DNA from: Plasmodium malariae | Lineage: Eukaryota > Apicomplexa > Aconoidasida > Haemosporida > Plasmodiidae | Direction of reading: 5' to 3' | Assembly (NCBI RefSeq): GCF_900090045.1 | Contig: NC_041781.1 | Coordinates: forward strand, 1,257,501-1,321,500 | DNA length: 64,000 nucleotides | Shown: one piece after another, positions 12,018 through 23,400 of the stretch | How the letters are laid out: the number at the start of each line of letters is the position of its first letter | Numbering within the stretch: the first letter of the stretch is position 1 | Position numbers and translations under genes: made by a program | The notes under the pieces: model-generated | The model's input: the letters and a program-made list of their open reading frames with translations, nothing else | What the model was told of the DNA's origin: nothing | Database searches by the model: none

Positions 12018-13021
12018 TATCCTTTTACCCTATCAGGAGACAATTCAATTTTCACCTTATCAATTGCTCCAAGAAGTTTGACTACACCTTCGTATGGAGG
12101 TGTTATGCCTGTCCTAAAATTGTGTTCATCTGGACTTGTTACTTCCTTTGAATTGTAAATATTTGAACCTGATATTTTCAGTTCCTTTTGAAATTTTTAA
12201 TTAAAAAAAAAGTAGAGAGCAGTTTTATTTAAGCACCTTAGAGAACTTTAAGGAATGAAGCATATTCAAATTTATGTTTACATTTATGATTATGTTTACT
12301 TCTATGATTATGTTTACTTCTATGATTATGTTTACTTCTATGATTATGTTTACTTCTACGATTATGTTTACTTCTATGATTATGTTTACTTCTATGATTA
12401 TGTTTACTTCTATGATTATGTTTACTTCTACGATTATGTTTACTTCTAGATTATGTTTACTTCTATGATTATGTTTACTTCTATGATTATGTTTACTTCT
12501 ATGATTATGTTTACTTCTATGATTATGTTTACTTCTATGATTATGTTTACATTTATGACTATGTTTACTTCTACGATTATGTTTACTTCTATGATTATGA
12601 TTACATTTATGACTATGCTTTCATTTATGCTTATTCACATTTGTGCACGTTTATGGACAAAGCTGTAATAGATGAAATGGTAAGCGTATTATACACTATG
12701 TGGGTAATGTTGTCCATATCAGTTATGGTAAATAGTATTATTTTATTTTATAATTATTATTATTTATAATTTTTTTTTTTTTGACTTTCTCTTTCTTTTT
12801 TCCCTTTTTTGTACCTCGTCTGATATTCCTCTTAATTCCTCTGGTCTGAGGGGACCATGCTTTGCTAAATCTAGTGAAGCTTCTAGAAGCTTCAAAATTT
12901 TGCATCTAAGATTTCGAACATTTACTAACTCCTCTTTTAGTTCTTTTATTAAAACATTTACGTTAGTTTCATATAAAAATTGATCATTCTCTTCTACTGA
13001 TTTTGCATGTATTAAAACCAT
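11186..13021 (-). CDS. CFAP298: Cilia- and flagella-associated protein 298 (CFAP298/C21orf59/Kurly), four exons
   Basis: CFAP298 is needed for assembly of outer dynein arms and for motility in cilia and flagella. In Plasmodium the only flagellated stage is the male gamete. Minus-strand exons: 13021-12815, 12184-12029, 11840-11688 and 11512-11186, all joined in phase 0 with GT..AG introns, giving 280 residues (human about 290). Matches run end to end: MVLIHAKSVEENDQFLYE (N-terminal MVLLH..), GPLRPEELRGISDE, CYPSMENLPSYDPTRL (family VYPMGLPPYDPIRM), SLWWAGKELL (LWWAAKEL), IGKNEKTKMIVKI, then DDDDDSYLNSEWANP and the terminal GNLSNIKWKP (family VKDIKWRP). The C-terminal third is the most conserved. 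Intron 1 (630 bp) holds a minisatellite. Start choice is secure because the N-terminus aligns from residue 1. Confidence 0.9.
12270..12640. repeat. 18-bp minisatellite inside CFAP298 intron 1
   Basis: About 20 copies of an 18-bp unit (TGATTATGTTTACTTCTA, with C or A substitutions and one copy shortened near 12449). On the + strand it opens two frames (Tyr/Asp/Val/Phe and Met/Phe/Thr/Ser/Ile repeats), which are artefacts because the block lies inside the intron of a minus-strand gene. Confidence 0.95.
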
Positions 13022-13321
13022 TTTTATTAAACAAAAAGGATGAAGTAAAAAAAAAAAAAAATAATAAAAATAATTAAAAGGTGGCAATAAATAAAAAGAG
13101 TACATATATACACGAAACAGGCGTTCATCGATTGATAAGTAATTCTGAGTTGTAACGTATATATGTATATGTACTTATGTGTATATGTATTTATGTAAGT
13201 ATGTATTTTATTCTTTTTTCTCTTTCCTTTCAGGTATTTTCCCTACAATATGGGAAACGCTTTACTGTAATTCTGGTATATTCATTTTAAGCATTTATAT
13301 CAGATATTCCGTTCCGTTCCG

Positions 13322-13352
<31 letters not shown>

Positions 13353-13625
13353 TTTTATTTATATCTTTTTCGTACATATTTTTATATGCTCTAAAACGCT
13401 TTATCTTTTAACGAGTGCATACATGGAATTAATTTAACACCTTATTTTTGAAAATAGGTTAAAATTAAGCACTCAACGGCATCTTTACTTAACTCCTCTT
13501 CTACGTAGTTTATTTTTTGAAAAGATGAAAGCCTTTTTTAACAAACAATAGGCTTTTTAAAATGAATACTTGACTGATCAACAAAATGAGACGCTTTTTA
13601 TATTTTCGGTTGATAATGAAGTAGT

Positions 13626-13722
13626 AGGATACATGCATACATGCATACATGCATACATGCATACATACATACATGCATACATGCATACATACATACATGC
13701 ATACATACATACATACGTATAT
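13626..13722. repeat. TACATGCA/TACA tetranucleotide repeat
   Basis: Alternating TACA and TGCA tetranucleotides run for about 95 bp and end in a short TA tract. Many overlapping ATGCAT palindromes are created. Confidence 0.9.
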
Positions 13723-14094
13723 ATATACATGTATGGCTACGTGAAACGCCTGACAGGAAAGATAACAAGAGATGAATTACGTCAAGGTGTCGTTACGAAT
13801 TGTGGATATATACAATGGGCAATATGACTATCCGTTATATTTCTTTTGAATGGAACTAGACAGGATGAGCCATAACGTGATTAAAAAAGACATGATATGA
13901 TGGGGTCGAGACGAAGTCTTTAATTATCCCTTATTTTGGAAAGCTCATTTTTCAGCTTCTTCATAATTTTCGTAATTTTCTTGAAAGAACATATGACAAA
14001 AAAAAAATAAATAAATAAAAAGTAAAATAAAAAATCCGTAAAAAAGGTAAAAAAAAAAAAAAATGAATAAAAAATGAGTAAAAGAAGATAAAAT

Positions 14095-14318
14095 AAAAAA
14101 TGAATAAAAAAAGTAAAAAAAGGTAAAGTACAAAATGAATAAAAAAAGTAAAAAAAGGTAAAGTACAAAATGAATAAAAAAAGTAAAAAAAGGTAAAGTA
14201 CAAAATGAATAAAAAAAGTAAAAAAAGGTAAAGTACAAAATGAATAAAAAAAGTAAAAAAAGGTAAAGTACAAAATGCATAAAAAAAGTAAAAAAAGGTA
14301 AAGTACAAAATGAATAAA
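14095..14318. repeat. 35-bp minisatellite
   Basis: About six copies of a 35-bp unit containing GGTAAAGTACAAAATGAAT followed by a split poly(A). The spacing is measured from GGTAAAG at 14122 to the next at 14157. All three minus-strand frames stay open and give spurious Phe/Tyr-rich peptides. Confidence 0.9.
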
Positions 14319-14595
14319 AAGACGTGAAAAGGAAAACATAAAATTGCATTTGTTTAAAAATTTTAATTAAAGCGTTATTACATTTTGTTCACTTTAAAAG
14401 AGACGAATGAATTACCCACGTATGCACGTGTGTACATATGCATATATTCGCACATGTACATGTTCATAACATCTACAAGAGAACGATTTTATGGCCCACC
14501 ATGAATATGGCAAAAAAGCATACATATACATACATATACACATACTCATACTTTAAAGTGGAAAATATTTTAATGCATTTACTCAGTAAAAAACA

Positions 14596-14846
14596 ATTAT
14601 ACTCAATTATACCCAGTTATACTCAATTATACCCAGTCATACTCAATTATACCCAGTTATACTCAATTATACCCAGTTATACTCAATTATACCCAGTTAT
14701 ACTCAATTATACCCAGTATACTCAATTATACCCAGTTATACTCAATTATACCCAGTTATACTCAATTATACATACTCAATTATACCCAGTTATACTCAAT
14801 TATACCCAGTTATACTCAATTATACCCAGTTATACTCCATTTTACT
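14596..14846. repeat. 20-bp minisatellite abutting the TrxR stop codon
   Basis: About 12 copies of TTATACTCAATTATACCCAG, with two shortened copies near 14716 and 14770. The array ends about 14 bp from the TrxR stop codon, so it would be transcribed as the start of the TrxR 3' UTR. Confidence 0.95.
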
Positions 14847-14859
14847 TAATGTTACTCAA

Positions 14860-16779
14860 TTAACCGCATTTGCCGCCCCCACAGCCCCCTTTGGCCGCAT
14901 AGGGCAGACCGGAAGATACAGTAATGGAGAGATTCATAAACGATTCGGCATCAGTTGGATGTATGCCTATGCAATTATCAAAATCTTTTTTTTTAACTTT
15001 CAATTTTAAAGCTAAAGACATACCTTGAGTAACTTCACCTGCATTGGGGCCAACGTAATGAAAACCAACAACTCTATTTTCTTCTTCTTTTAAGCAAACA
15101 AGTTTAGCAAAACATGTACTAGATATATCACAGTCGTATTCATCCTTTTGCATTTTAATATGTTTCTTTCTATGCACAGCAGATATTTCTAAATTATTAA
15201 ATTCTTGTAAAAACACTTCAACTTTATTTTTTCCAAAAATTTCATATGCTTTTTCTTCTGAATAGCCACACACTCCATATTCTATAGGGGTATATATAGA
15301 AGTTGGTATATATGTATAATCCATTATTTCGTTTGAGTTATTAAATAACCGTCTAGCTAAAATCTCACCTGCTTTTATAGCTACTGGAGCTAGTTCAGGT
15401 ACGTTTTCAACCACATCCCCCACAGCAAATATAGTAGATATATTCGTACAACTAAGATCGTTTGCAATAATTTTGTTATTCGATTTATTTATATTTATAT
15501 TAAGTGCTTCTAAATTTAAATGCTGTGTATCACCTTTTCTACCGGTTGCATATAAAACTGTATCGTACAATTCGGTACAATTATTACTAAACTGTACTAA
15601 TATTTTTTCATTCTCTTTTATTAATTTTTTTGGTAATACTCCATTCATAAATATAACGCCTTGTTCCTCCATATAACTTTTAACTTTATTTGCACACTGT
15701 TGATCAAAGCCTCTTAAGACTATTGAACGAACAGCTACTGTGATATCATATCCTAATGAATTTAGAAATCCTGCACATTCCAAAGCTACATAAGATGCAC
15801 CAACTACTAAAGTTTTCCCTGGTTCTCTTTTTAATGAAAAGATATCATCTGATGTTATACTCAACTCCTTTGCTCCTTCAACTTCTTCTGGTATATGAGG
15901 TCTACACCCTGTTGCTATTAAAATGTATTTTCCTGTTACTGTTTCTTCTTTAGTTAAATCCCCTTTTAAATAATATGATACTGTATTTTTACTTTTTAAT
16001 TTAGCTAACCCATTAATATATTTCACTTTTGATGATCTTAAACCAGTCATATAACTAAAATTTAATGAACGAATATGTGATTGAACTGTTCTAATTAATT
16101 TCATCCAATCATGTTTTAAATTTTCATATTTCCATCCATATTCTGGTGAATCCAACTTAAATAAACTTCCCATATTTCCTGCATAGTGCATCAACTTTTT
16201 GGGAACACAACCAACATTTACACACGTTCCACCTATACCCCACTTTGTTCCTTGGCTACTCGGCTTAACAAAGTCCAGTAAAAGTACTTTTGCCCCATGA
16301 GCTGCGGCTTCCTTCGCTGATGCCATACCCCCGGGTCCCCCCCCAATAACTACATAGTCATAGTCATAATGGAAGTCTCCGTTACCGTTACGATTAAAGT
16401 CTACCTTTTTTTCCAGCTCATTCCCACCTTTAGTAATTGCCTGAACAACTTCTCCACATTTTTCGCCATTTACATTGCTATGTTCATAATTTTTTTTGGG
16501 ATTTTTTTCGTTATACATGGTGTGCACAAAAAAATTTATAAAATAATTAATTCCTTGATGGACTACTTTATTATTCCTACTTAAAAATGTTTTATTTTTA
16601 TTTAAAACTCTGTTATCTCTAATGTTGGAACTATCGCTTAACGGACTGCTAAAGGATATTCTTCTGCGACAAATGTTTTTATAATAAACGTTTTTGCATA
16701 CGTTCCATGTAAAATAATGTTGCCTGTACAGGAAATATTTATTTGGCCATAATCCAAAATTAATTAATGCATTGTTCAT
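14860..16779 (-). CDS. TRXR: Thioredoxin reductase (high-Mr, CGGGKC type), dual-start candidate
   Basis: This flavoenzyme reduces thioredoxin with NADPH. Single exon, 639 residues. The FAD-binding GGGPGG is at 146-151. The redox disulphide GGTCVNVGCVPKK has Cys186/Cys191. The dimer-interface catalytic HPTDAE has His607/Glu612. The C-terminal second redox centre GCGGGKCG has Cys633/Cys638; this CxxxxC tail is the Plasmodium substitute for the mammalian selenocysteine motif and separates TrxR from glutathione reductase. NADPH-domain motifs (VVGASYVALECAGFL, ATGR) and the FAD motif AVGDV are also visible. Residues 1 to about 135 form a basic, Asn-rich extension. An internal ATG at 16518 (Met88) would yield about 552 residues, close to the roughly 541-residue cytosolic P. 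falciparum form. The long product could be the organellar form (inference). Confidence 0.95.
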   Translation of the reverse strand: MNNALINFGLWPNKYFLYRQHYFTWNVCKNVYYKNICRRRISFSSPLSDSSNIRDNRVLNKNKTFLSRNNKVVHQGINYFINFFVHTMYNEKNPKKNYEHSNVNGEKCGEVVQAITKGGNELEKKVDFNRNGNGDFHYDYDYVVIGGGPGGMASAKEAAAHGAKVLLLDFVKPSSQGTKWGIGGTCVNVGCVPKKLMHYAGNMGSLFKLDSPEYGWKYENLKHDWMKLIRTVQSHIRSLNFSYMTGLRSSKVKYINGLAKLKSKNTVSYYLKGDLTKEETVTGKYILIATGCRPHIPEEVEGAKELSITSDDIFSLKREPGKTLVVGASYVALECAGFLNSLGYDITVAVRSIVLRGFDQQCANKVKSYMEEQGVIFMNGVLPKKLIKENEKILVQFSNNCTELYDTVLYATGRKGDTQHLNLEALNININKSNNKIIANDLSCTNISTIFAVGDVVENVPELAPVAIKAGEILARRLFNNSNEIMDYTYIPTSIYTPIEYGVCGYSEEKAYEIFGKNKVEVFLQEFNNLEISAVHRKKHIKMQKDEYDCDISSTCFAKLVCLKEEENRVVGFHYVGPNAGEVTQGMSLALKLKVKKKDFDNCIGIHPTDAESFMNLSITVSSGLPYAAKGGCGGGKCG

Positions 16780-16939
16780 AATTTTTTTTGCTTTTTACAC
16801 TTTTGCCCTTTTTTGGTTTCGTTTTATAATACTTTTTTTATTCTCTTTATTTCCTCTATTTTTACTCCTTTTACCTATTACTTTTTACTCGTTTTTTACT
16901 CCTTTTACTTATTACTTATTACTTTTTACTCTTTTCTTA

Positions 16940-17095
16940 TTTCTTTTACCTCTTACTTTTTGCTGTTTTTTACCTCTTACTTTTTGCTGTTTTTTACCTC
17001 TTACTTTTTGCTGTTTTTTACCTCTTACTTTTTGCTGTTTTTTACCTCTTACTTTTTGCTGTTTTTTACTCTTACTTTTTATTCTTTTTTACCTC
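16940..17095. repeat. 24-bp pyrimidine-rich minisatellite in the TrxR 5' flank
   Basis: Five to six copies of a 24-bp unit with core CCTCTTACTTTTTGCTG; unit starts at 16949, 16973, 16997, 17021 and 17045. One strand is nearly all pyrimidine. It lies 160-315 bp upstream of the TrxR start, so it is in the promoter or 5' UTR. Confidence 0.95.
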
Positions 17096-17704
17096 GTACT
17101 GTTACTTTATTTTTTATTTTTTGGAAATAAATGTCAAATAGCTATTGAAAAGGGGGAAATTCCAAAAGTAAAATATTCGACCTTAACAAGCACAAAAATG
17201 TGTACATATATGTTGGATTTATTGCACGTTCAATTTTTATACTATTACGCAGTTCTTATTTTTGAGTTCTTTCAATTGGGACATACTTTTATTACTTCTA
17301 ATTTGTTTTGTTTTTTTTCTATATTTTATACTTTATATTTTACGCCTATAAATTGTTTTTATTATATTGATCTACTTTTCAAACTTATCATACCCATTTT
17401 TGCTTTGCTCCTTATGTCTCTTTACTCTTTATTTTATGCTTTTATTTCTTATTTATTCCAAATTTAAAATAGTGTTATTTATGCATTAAAAATAAATCTT
17501 TTTTTTTTTTTTTTTTTTTTTATATCTTTTCTCCTATTTGCACATTAAATTTTTTATTTTACTGTTTATGGTAAAGTATATATTAAAAAAAAAATAAAAT
17601 CCATTAGTGTGATATATGGAGCAGTGGGCTTACGTAAAAAAAAAAGATTACATGATACATTTTACCGGAATTATGCGAGCAAACAAGCGTGCGCTTACTG
17701 TATA

Positions 17705-17760
<56 letters not shown>

Positions 17761-18721
17761 TGTGCCTATATATGTGTAGCACACTTTTCATAAGTGCAGT
17801 ATTTTTAACACATATTTTTCAAGATTGCCATCTTTCTCAAAAAGAAGAAATATTATTTTCATGTTTTTTCAACTGTTATTCTTTAAAAGTGCGTAACAAT
17901 TGCTCGAAGCCGTAATACCACGTACACTTCGAAATACGAATATATTTATATACATACATACACATACATATAAGTATATATATATAGACACAGCAAAAGT
18001 AGCCGGAATAAATAATTATAACAATCGTAACATTCACTGAAAAAAGAAGAAATCGTTTTAATGTGCTTTAAAACTTTTTTGAGGCTATAAAAAAAGCATG
18101 TTTTCATTGTATTTATATTTGCATGAACATGTTAATGTGCGTACAAAAAATGTACCTACTCCAACAGCTGTACATGTGCAAACTGATGCGTCTTATTAAA
18201 TTGATGACGCATATGACGATGGGATGAACGTACAATGAAGATGCTATTTATTTAAGCCTATATTTCACACACCCCTTTTCCTCATTTATTTTTAGGCACT
18301 TTTATTTTATCTGTTTTTATAAAAAACCTGATGTTTTTCAGTATATTTTGGCAACTTGATAAAAATAATTACGTGGCTCGGCATATTTAGCAATTTTCAT
18401 ATCATAATTATACGCAGTTCTATTTTATAATATTTTTAACCGATTTGGAAATATTTTCTTTTCATTATATATACAATATACATTTAAGTATATGTGCACT
18501 CGTCGTGAAAAAAAAAGAAATACATAATTTTATATTTTTATAGATATATGCATTTTTTATATGTACCTCAAAAGATCCCTATGAACACTGTTCATAATAT
18601 ACCATTTGGGAAAACCAAAAAATGGTAAAATAGAACAGACTATCCAAAATGTAGAATATAATAAGTGTTTAAAAATTTAGCAATTCGTAAGCTTTAAATG
18701 GTAACAAAAAAAAATAAATAA

Positions 18722-18950
18722 ATAAATAAAATAAAGTACTAATAAAATAAGGTGCTAATAAATTAAGGTGTTAATAAAATAAGGTGCTAATAAATTAAGG
18801 TGTTAATAAAATAAGGTGCTAATAAATTAAGGTGTTAATAAAATAAGGTGCTAATAAATTAAGGTGTTAATATAATAAAGTGTTAATATAATAAAGCGTT
18901 AATATAATAAAGTGTTAATATAATAAAGCGTTAATATAATAAAGTGTTAA
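18722..18950. repeat. 32-bp composite minisatellite (two 16-bp halves)
   Basis: Alternating 16-bp halves GGTGCTAATAAATTAA and GGTGTTAATAAAATAA repeat several times, then drift to AAGTGTTAATATAATA and AAGCGTTAATATAATA variants. Confidence 0.9.
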
Positions 18951-20330
18951 ATGAAATAATATAATAAAAACATAAACAATAATAATAAATGTGCAAGGTA
19001 CGTAAAAGGAACTTTTAAATGCTGGATTTCAAATTATTTACACTAAATAAATAAAACTTAAAAGTATTGATGAAAAATGTTCAAACATTGAAAAACAAAA
19101 AATGGTATGAACATATTAAACCAACGGTTTCCACAATTTATAATGCACCAATAAAAAATAAAAAACAAAAAAAGAAAAAACTAAGAACATACAAAAACAA
19201 AAAACAACTGCGCATGTAGATCTATACATATACATACTAAAATTGCTTCCTTATATTTTTCTCGCATTCGCAGAATTTCTTTTTATTCTTATTTAAAATT
19301 CTTTTTTATGAGTACTTTTTCATTTCATCTGATATATTTTAACATTTAACTTTATTTTTCTTTTTTCGTATTTCATTATTTTGTCACCCTTTTTTTGTCA
19401 TTTTTTCACCATTTTTTTTTAACTTTTTTCATTTTTTCTTTTTTAATTTTTTTTTTTTCAATAAAATAGAGAATATTAAATTTTTTTCCTTTTTGACCTC
19501 AATAAATAAAAATGAAATATGCAAAAAAAAAAATAAAAATACACCACATTTTTCTTTTCTTTTTCATGTTTAGAAATGTAATATTATACATATATGCATA
19601 TATAATACGTACATACACATATACACATGGATTGTGAAAAAAATAAAAAAGGGAAAAAAAAAATGGTAGCACTATTATAATAAATTAAAAAATATCTGGG
19701 TGCAAACACAATTTTATCATCACTTCAAAATTCAAAGAATACATATTCATATACAAAATGAAGCTTATTTTACGCATTTTACTCATTTTACGCATTTTAC
19801 TCATTTTACGCATTTTGCGCATTTTACACATTTCACTCTTTTTTTATTTACGTAAAAGACGGGTGAACGTGAAAAAAAAGGAAAAAGAAGGAAAAAAAAA
19901 TTATTTGTACTCAACATAAATAAAAAAACTTTAAAACAAGTAGGCTTATACATGCATACACACATAAATATACATCCATATATATATATATATATACACA
20001 AACAATGCATATACCTATATTCCGTATTACTGTATGTCGATGTACAATACATGGGGATAGAGGGAAAAAGAAAAAAGAATTTTCTAACAACATTAATGAA
20101 AAGGAGCAAACATGTAAAAGATAAAACTCAAATGTGCAAAAATATTTAAAGTAAAATATTTAGGCATAAAAATTTGTAAAATCCTCTGTTTTATACGTGC
20201 ATATATACATATATATATTATATATTTACATATGTTATATACATATGCATACGCATATATATATCTGAAGGGGGATGCTGACGAAATTTTAAAATTATCC
20301 TATGTTGTTCAATTTTTTATTATTCTTTTT

Positions 20331-20414
20331 TCTTCTTTTTTCTCTTCTCTTTTCCTTTTTTCTCTTTTCTTTTCTCTTATATCATCTTTTCTTTTCTTTT
20401 TTTTTTTTTTCTTT

Positions 20415-20452
<38 letters not shown>

Positions 20453-20458
20453 TTTTTA
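20331..20458. repeat. Poly(T)/TTTTC tract downstream of the PABPN1 gene
   Basis: About 130 bp of almost pure pyrimidine (T with scattered C). It lies about 90 bp beyond the PABPN1 stop codon, so it could serve as A-rich 3' UTR sequence on the minus strand. Confidence 0.85.
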
Positions 20459-20546
20459 TAGTACTTGTGAAAGCATAATAAATACTTAAAAAAAAAAGAA
20501 AAAATAGAATCTACAAATGTGTGCTTATTATATATATACAACATAT

Positions 20547-22203
20547 TTATGCTCTTTCATATGGGTTGGTAACAATCTTTTTATAAGCTCCTCTTCCTCT
20601 ATAAAATGGTCTAAAGCTAGGTTGCCTGAGTCTACGAAGAAATTTTCAAAAAAAAATTAGCGCAATTAATGTAAGTAAATGTGTGTGTGCTTGTTATGTG
20701 CGCACATACGTGTTCATGCACGGATCTGATTTCTTTAACCACGGAAAAAAAGATCATAATAAAATAAATTTAGTTTCGTATAAATGACTTTCTAATTTCA
20801 CTTGTTCCATTTTTTATCTTAAAACATACCTTCCCCTTCCGTTTAATATTGTTTTCATTGATCTTCCTCTAAAAGCACTAATTCTGGGCCTATTAAATCC
20901 GGGTATGTTTCTTCTCTTACTACAAACCTGTAGTATAATTTTGGCAAAGGGGGGTAAAAGGAAAAAAAAAAAATACGATAAAATAAAAAAATGCAAATAA
21001 AGAAAAAAAGGAAACAAATAAAAAAATACAAAATAAAAAAGGAAAATAAAATTAATTCTCCAGGTACATTACTACATCACACCATAACCATTCGAACTTC
21101 TACTCATAAATATATAAAAAATTTTGGCATAAGGGCAAGGTGAACGCAAATAAAATAAAAAAAATTACAACATATGGCACTTTACAACATGCATATTTTG
21201 GGTTAACTTTTATTTGTCTTTTTTTAAAGAACGATTCGGAAAGGGATAAAGCTGTTCGGACGGATGAAGCATCGGCAAATTCGATGTACGCATATCTACA
21301 AGGAAGTGCATAATATATAAAGAAGGTAAAAGGTATGAGACCCATTTTCACATATATTTTCTTTTTTTTTTTTTTATAACATAATAAATAAAAAAATGGC
21401 ATTTAGAAAAACATCAAAATGGGGAAATGTAAATGCAAAAATAATTGCTACTAGTAAATATACCCCTTGGAATGGCCTGTATTTTTATTAACTAATATGG
21501 TTACTCTATTTATTAATCCGCATTCTGAAAATAATGACTGCAATTCTTCTGGCTGTGTAGAATAATCAACCTGCATATTTTGAAACGAAAAAAAAAAAAA
21601 AAAAAAAAGGTTAAACAAAGAAAATGATAAGATATAAAAGCTGCACGAAAAAGAAGAAAAACGTTTAAGAACTGCTAAACGTGCATAACATGTGCCACAT
21701 ATAATACACACATACGTGTATGTATGTATATATATATATATATATGTTTTTTTTCCCCTTTATTTTTACATTTCCAACAAATATAGATCTGTTGTTTATT
21801 TCTTCTTGCTCCATTTCATGTGAATCGAGAGCACCGGACTGATTCATCTGCATCTCAGCACCTTCATTCATCATCTAAAAAAAAAAAAAGTAAAAAAGGA
21901 AGAATTATTAAAAAGAAAAATATTTAAAAAAAAAAAAATTTTTGCCTGTTCACATACAAATATGCACACAATACATACAATATCGCAAATAACAATACGA
22001 TATATAGTAGTATACACCTGGGTAAGCATACACAATGCCATTTATGCAAAGAATAGAAACACACTAATATGATATCTCTTTGTTACTTTCAATTTTTGTA
22101 GGTCACTAAATTCCTTATCAATGTTATTTATATCATCTACTTGTACTTTAAAATTCCCCCCATCATTTTTCCCCTTGTCAGAATTCATTGCCTCAATATT
22201 CAT
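20547..22203 (-). CDS. PABP2: Nuclear polyadenylate-binding protein (PABPN1/PABP2 type), six exons
   Basis: PABPN1 binds growing poly(A) tails in the nucleus, stimulates poly(A) polymerase and sets tail length. Minus-strand exons: 22203-22087, 21874-21770, 21570-21464, 21295-21208, 20927-20830 and 20631-20547. All junctions are GT..AG and the phases agree, giving 199 residues. One RRM spans about residues 67-145: SIFVGN (RNP2) sits at the end of exon 2, [18 protein letters not shown] follows, then [17 protein letters not shown] joins YAYIEF (RNP1) across exons 3 and 4, and [10 protein letters not shown] closes the domain. These match the human NRVTILCDK..GHPKGFAYIEF and RQIKV segments. The tail ([23 protein letters not shown]) is the Arg-rich RG/RPF region of the family. 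The N-terminus is acidic, and human PABPN1's Ala tract is absent. Confidence 0.9.
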
Positions 22204-22473
22204 TTCTTTTTTTTTTTTTTTTTTTTTTTTAATTTAAAAAAAAAGAGATTAAAATAATAAAACAAATAAAACAATTGAATAATAAAATAGCTGTGTGGCA
22301 GAGTAGCAAAATGGCAAAATATATTACAAGTAAATTTGTAGGTATAATGGGGAAAGTTTTAATTTAACTATCTACCGTATCAGCATGTATAAAATAATTG
22401 TCAAACTGTATACTTTCTTTGTAGTTATATAAGATAACACATATGTATGTACGTACGTATGTATGTTTGTATT

Positions 22474-22506
<33 letters not shown>

Positions 22507-22915
22507 CACTTTTTTTTTAAATATATATGTACAAATAAATAGTACATAACTACTTACATCAAACTTATATATAACAATTTATGGAGATAACCCCCCTTAA
22601 AATATATGTATAATTAAAAATGCATATTTAAATAAATGTTCTTTTACATATAAATATGGCACATACGACGATTTACGCATAAAAACTATCTATAAATATT
22701 TTACCCGTACAAATGTACACGTAAAATAAATTATTAATATAAAACGATGTAAGGAAAAAGTAAAAAGTAAAACAATACATACACTACATAAAAATATATA
22801 TATATAAATATGCTACGTAAAAATATATTAAAATTGTGCGTTCAATTTTTTTTGCGTTTACAATCATTTAAATTAAAAAAAAGAAAGAAATAATGAAATA
22901 AATAAATAGATAAAT

Positions 22916-23160
22916 AAATGAGGAAATGAAGAAATGAAGAAATGAAGAAATGAAGAAATGAAGAAATGAAGAAATAAAGTAGTAAAGCAATAAAGTAATA
23001 AAGCAATAAAGTAATAAAGCAATAAAGCAATAAAGCAATAAAGTAATAAAGTAATAAAGCAATAAAGTAATAAAGCAATGAAATAATAAAGCAATAAAGT
23101 AATAAAGTAATAAAGCAATAAAGTAATAAAGCAATGAAATAATAAAGCAATAAAGAAATA
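22916..23160. repeat. Compound GAAGAAAT / GTAATAAAGCAATAAA repeat
   Basis: A short run of GAAATGAA-type 9-bp units passes into an 8/16-bp array of GTAATAAAGCAATAAA variants. The three open minus-strand frames (Leu/Tyr/Phe/Ile) are repeat artefacts. Confidence 0.9.
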
Positions 23161-23289
23161 AAAAAAAAAAAAAGGGGAAACAGTGCTAGTTTGAATATTT
23201 TTTAAAATAAAATAAAATTATGTTAATATCTTTATTTTTTGTATATATGAAAACAAAAAAAAAAAAAAAAATAAAATAAACGTATGTAT

Positions 23290-23400
23290 ATGTTTATATA
23301 TGCATGTATTATGTATGCTTGTATATGTAGTATTATGTATGTATGTATATGTATGTATATGTATTATGTATGTATATATATGTATGTATGTATTACATTT
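23290..23400. repeat. TATG-rich microsatellite
   Basis: Irregular TATG, TGTATA and TATTATG units over about 110 bp. Confidence 0.8.

Larger units (their letters stand above)
13022..14859. other. Intergenic region, CFAP298 5' side to TrxR 3' side
   Basis: About 1.84 kb between two minus-strand genes. It contains a poly(T) run at 13338-13357, a TACATGCA tetranucleotide block at 13626-13722, a 35-bp array at 14095-14318 and a 20-bp array at 14596-14846. No supported gene. The part next to 13022 should be the CFAP298 promoter/5' UTR. Confidence 0.7.
16780..20546. other. Intergenic region, TrxR 5' side to PABPN1 3' side
   Basis: About 3.77 kb with no gene I can support. It holds a 24-bp array (16940-17095), poly(T) at 17502-17521, (TA)n at 17709-17745, a 32-bp composite array (18722-18950), a CATTTTAC repeat (19755-19830), and a long poly(T)/TTTTC tract at 20331-20458. 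The TrxR promoter should lie in the first part. Open frames here are T-rich or Tyr/Ile repeats. Confidence 0.7.

Noticed and set aside
12255..12668. Plus-strand open frames of YDYVYF and MFTSMI repeats
   Set aside because: They lie in intron 1 of CFAP298, on the opposite strand, and are products of the 18-bp minisatellite.
13920..14349. Three Phe/Tyr-rich minus-strand frames
   Set aside because: The 35-bp array keeps all three frames open; none has conserved sequence.
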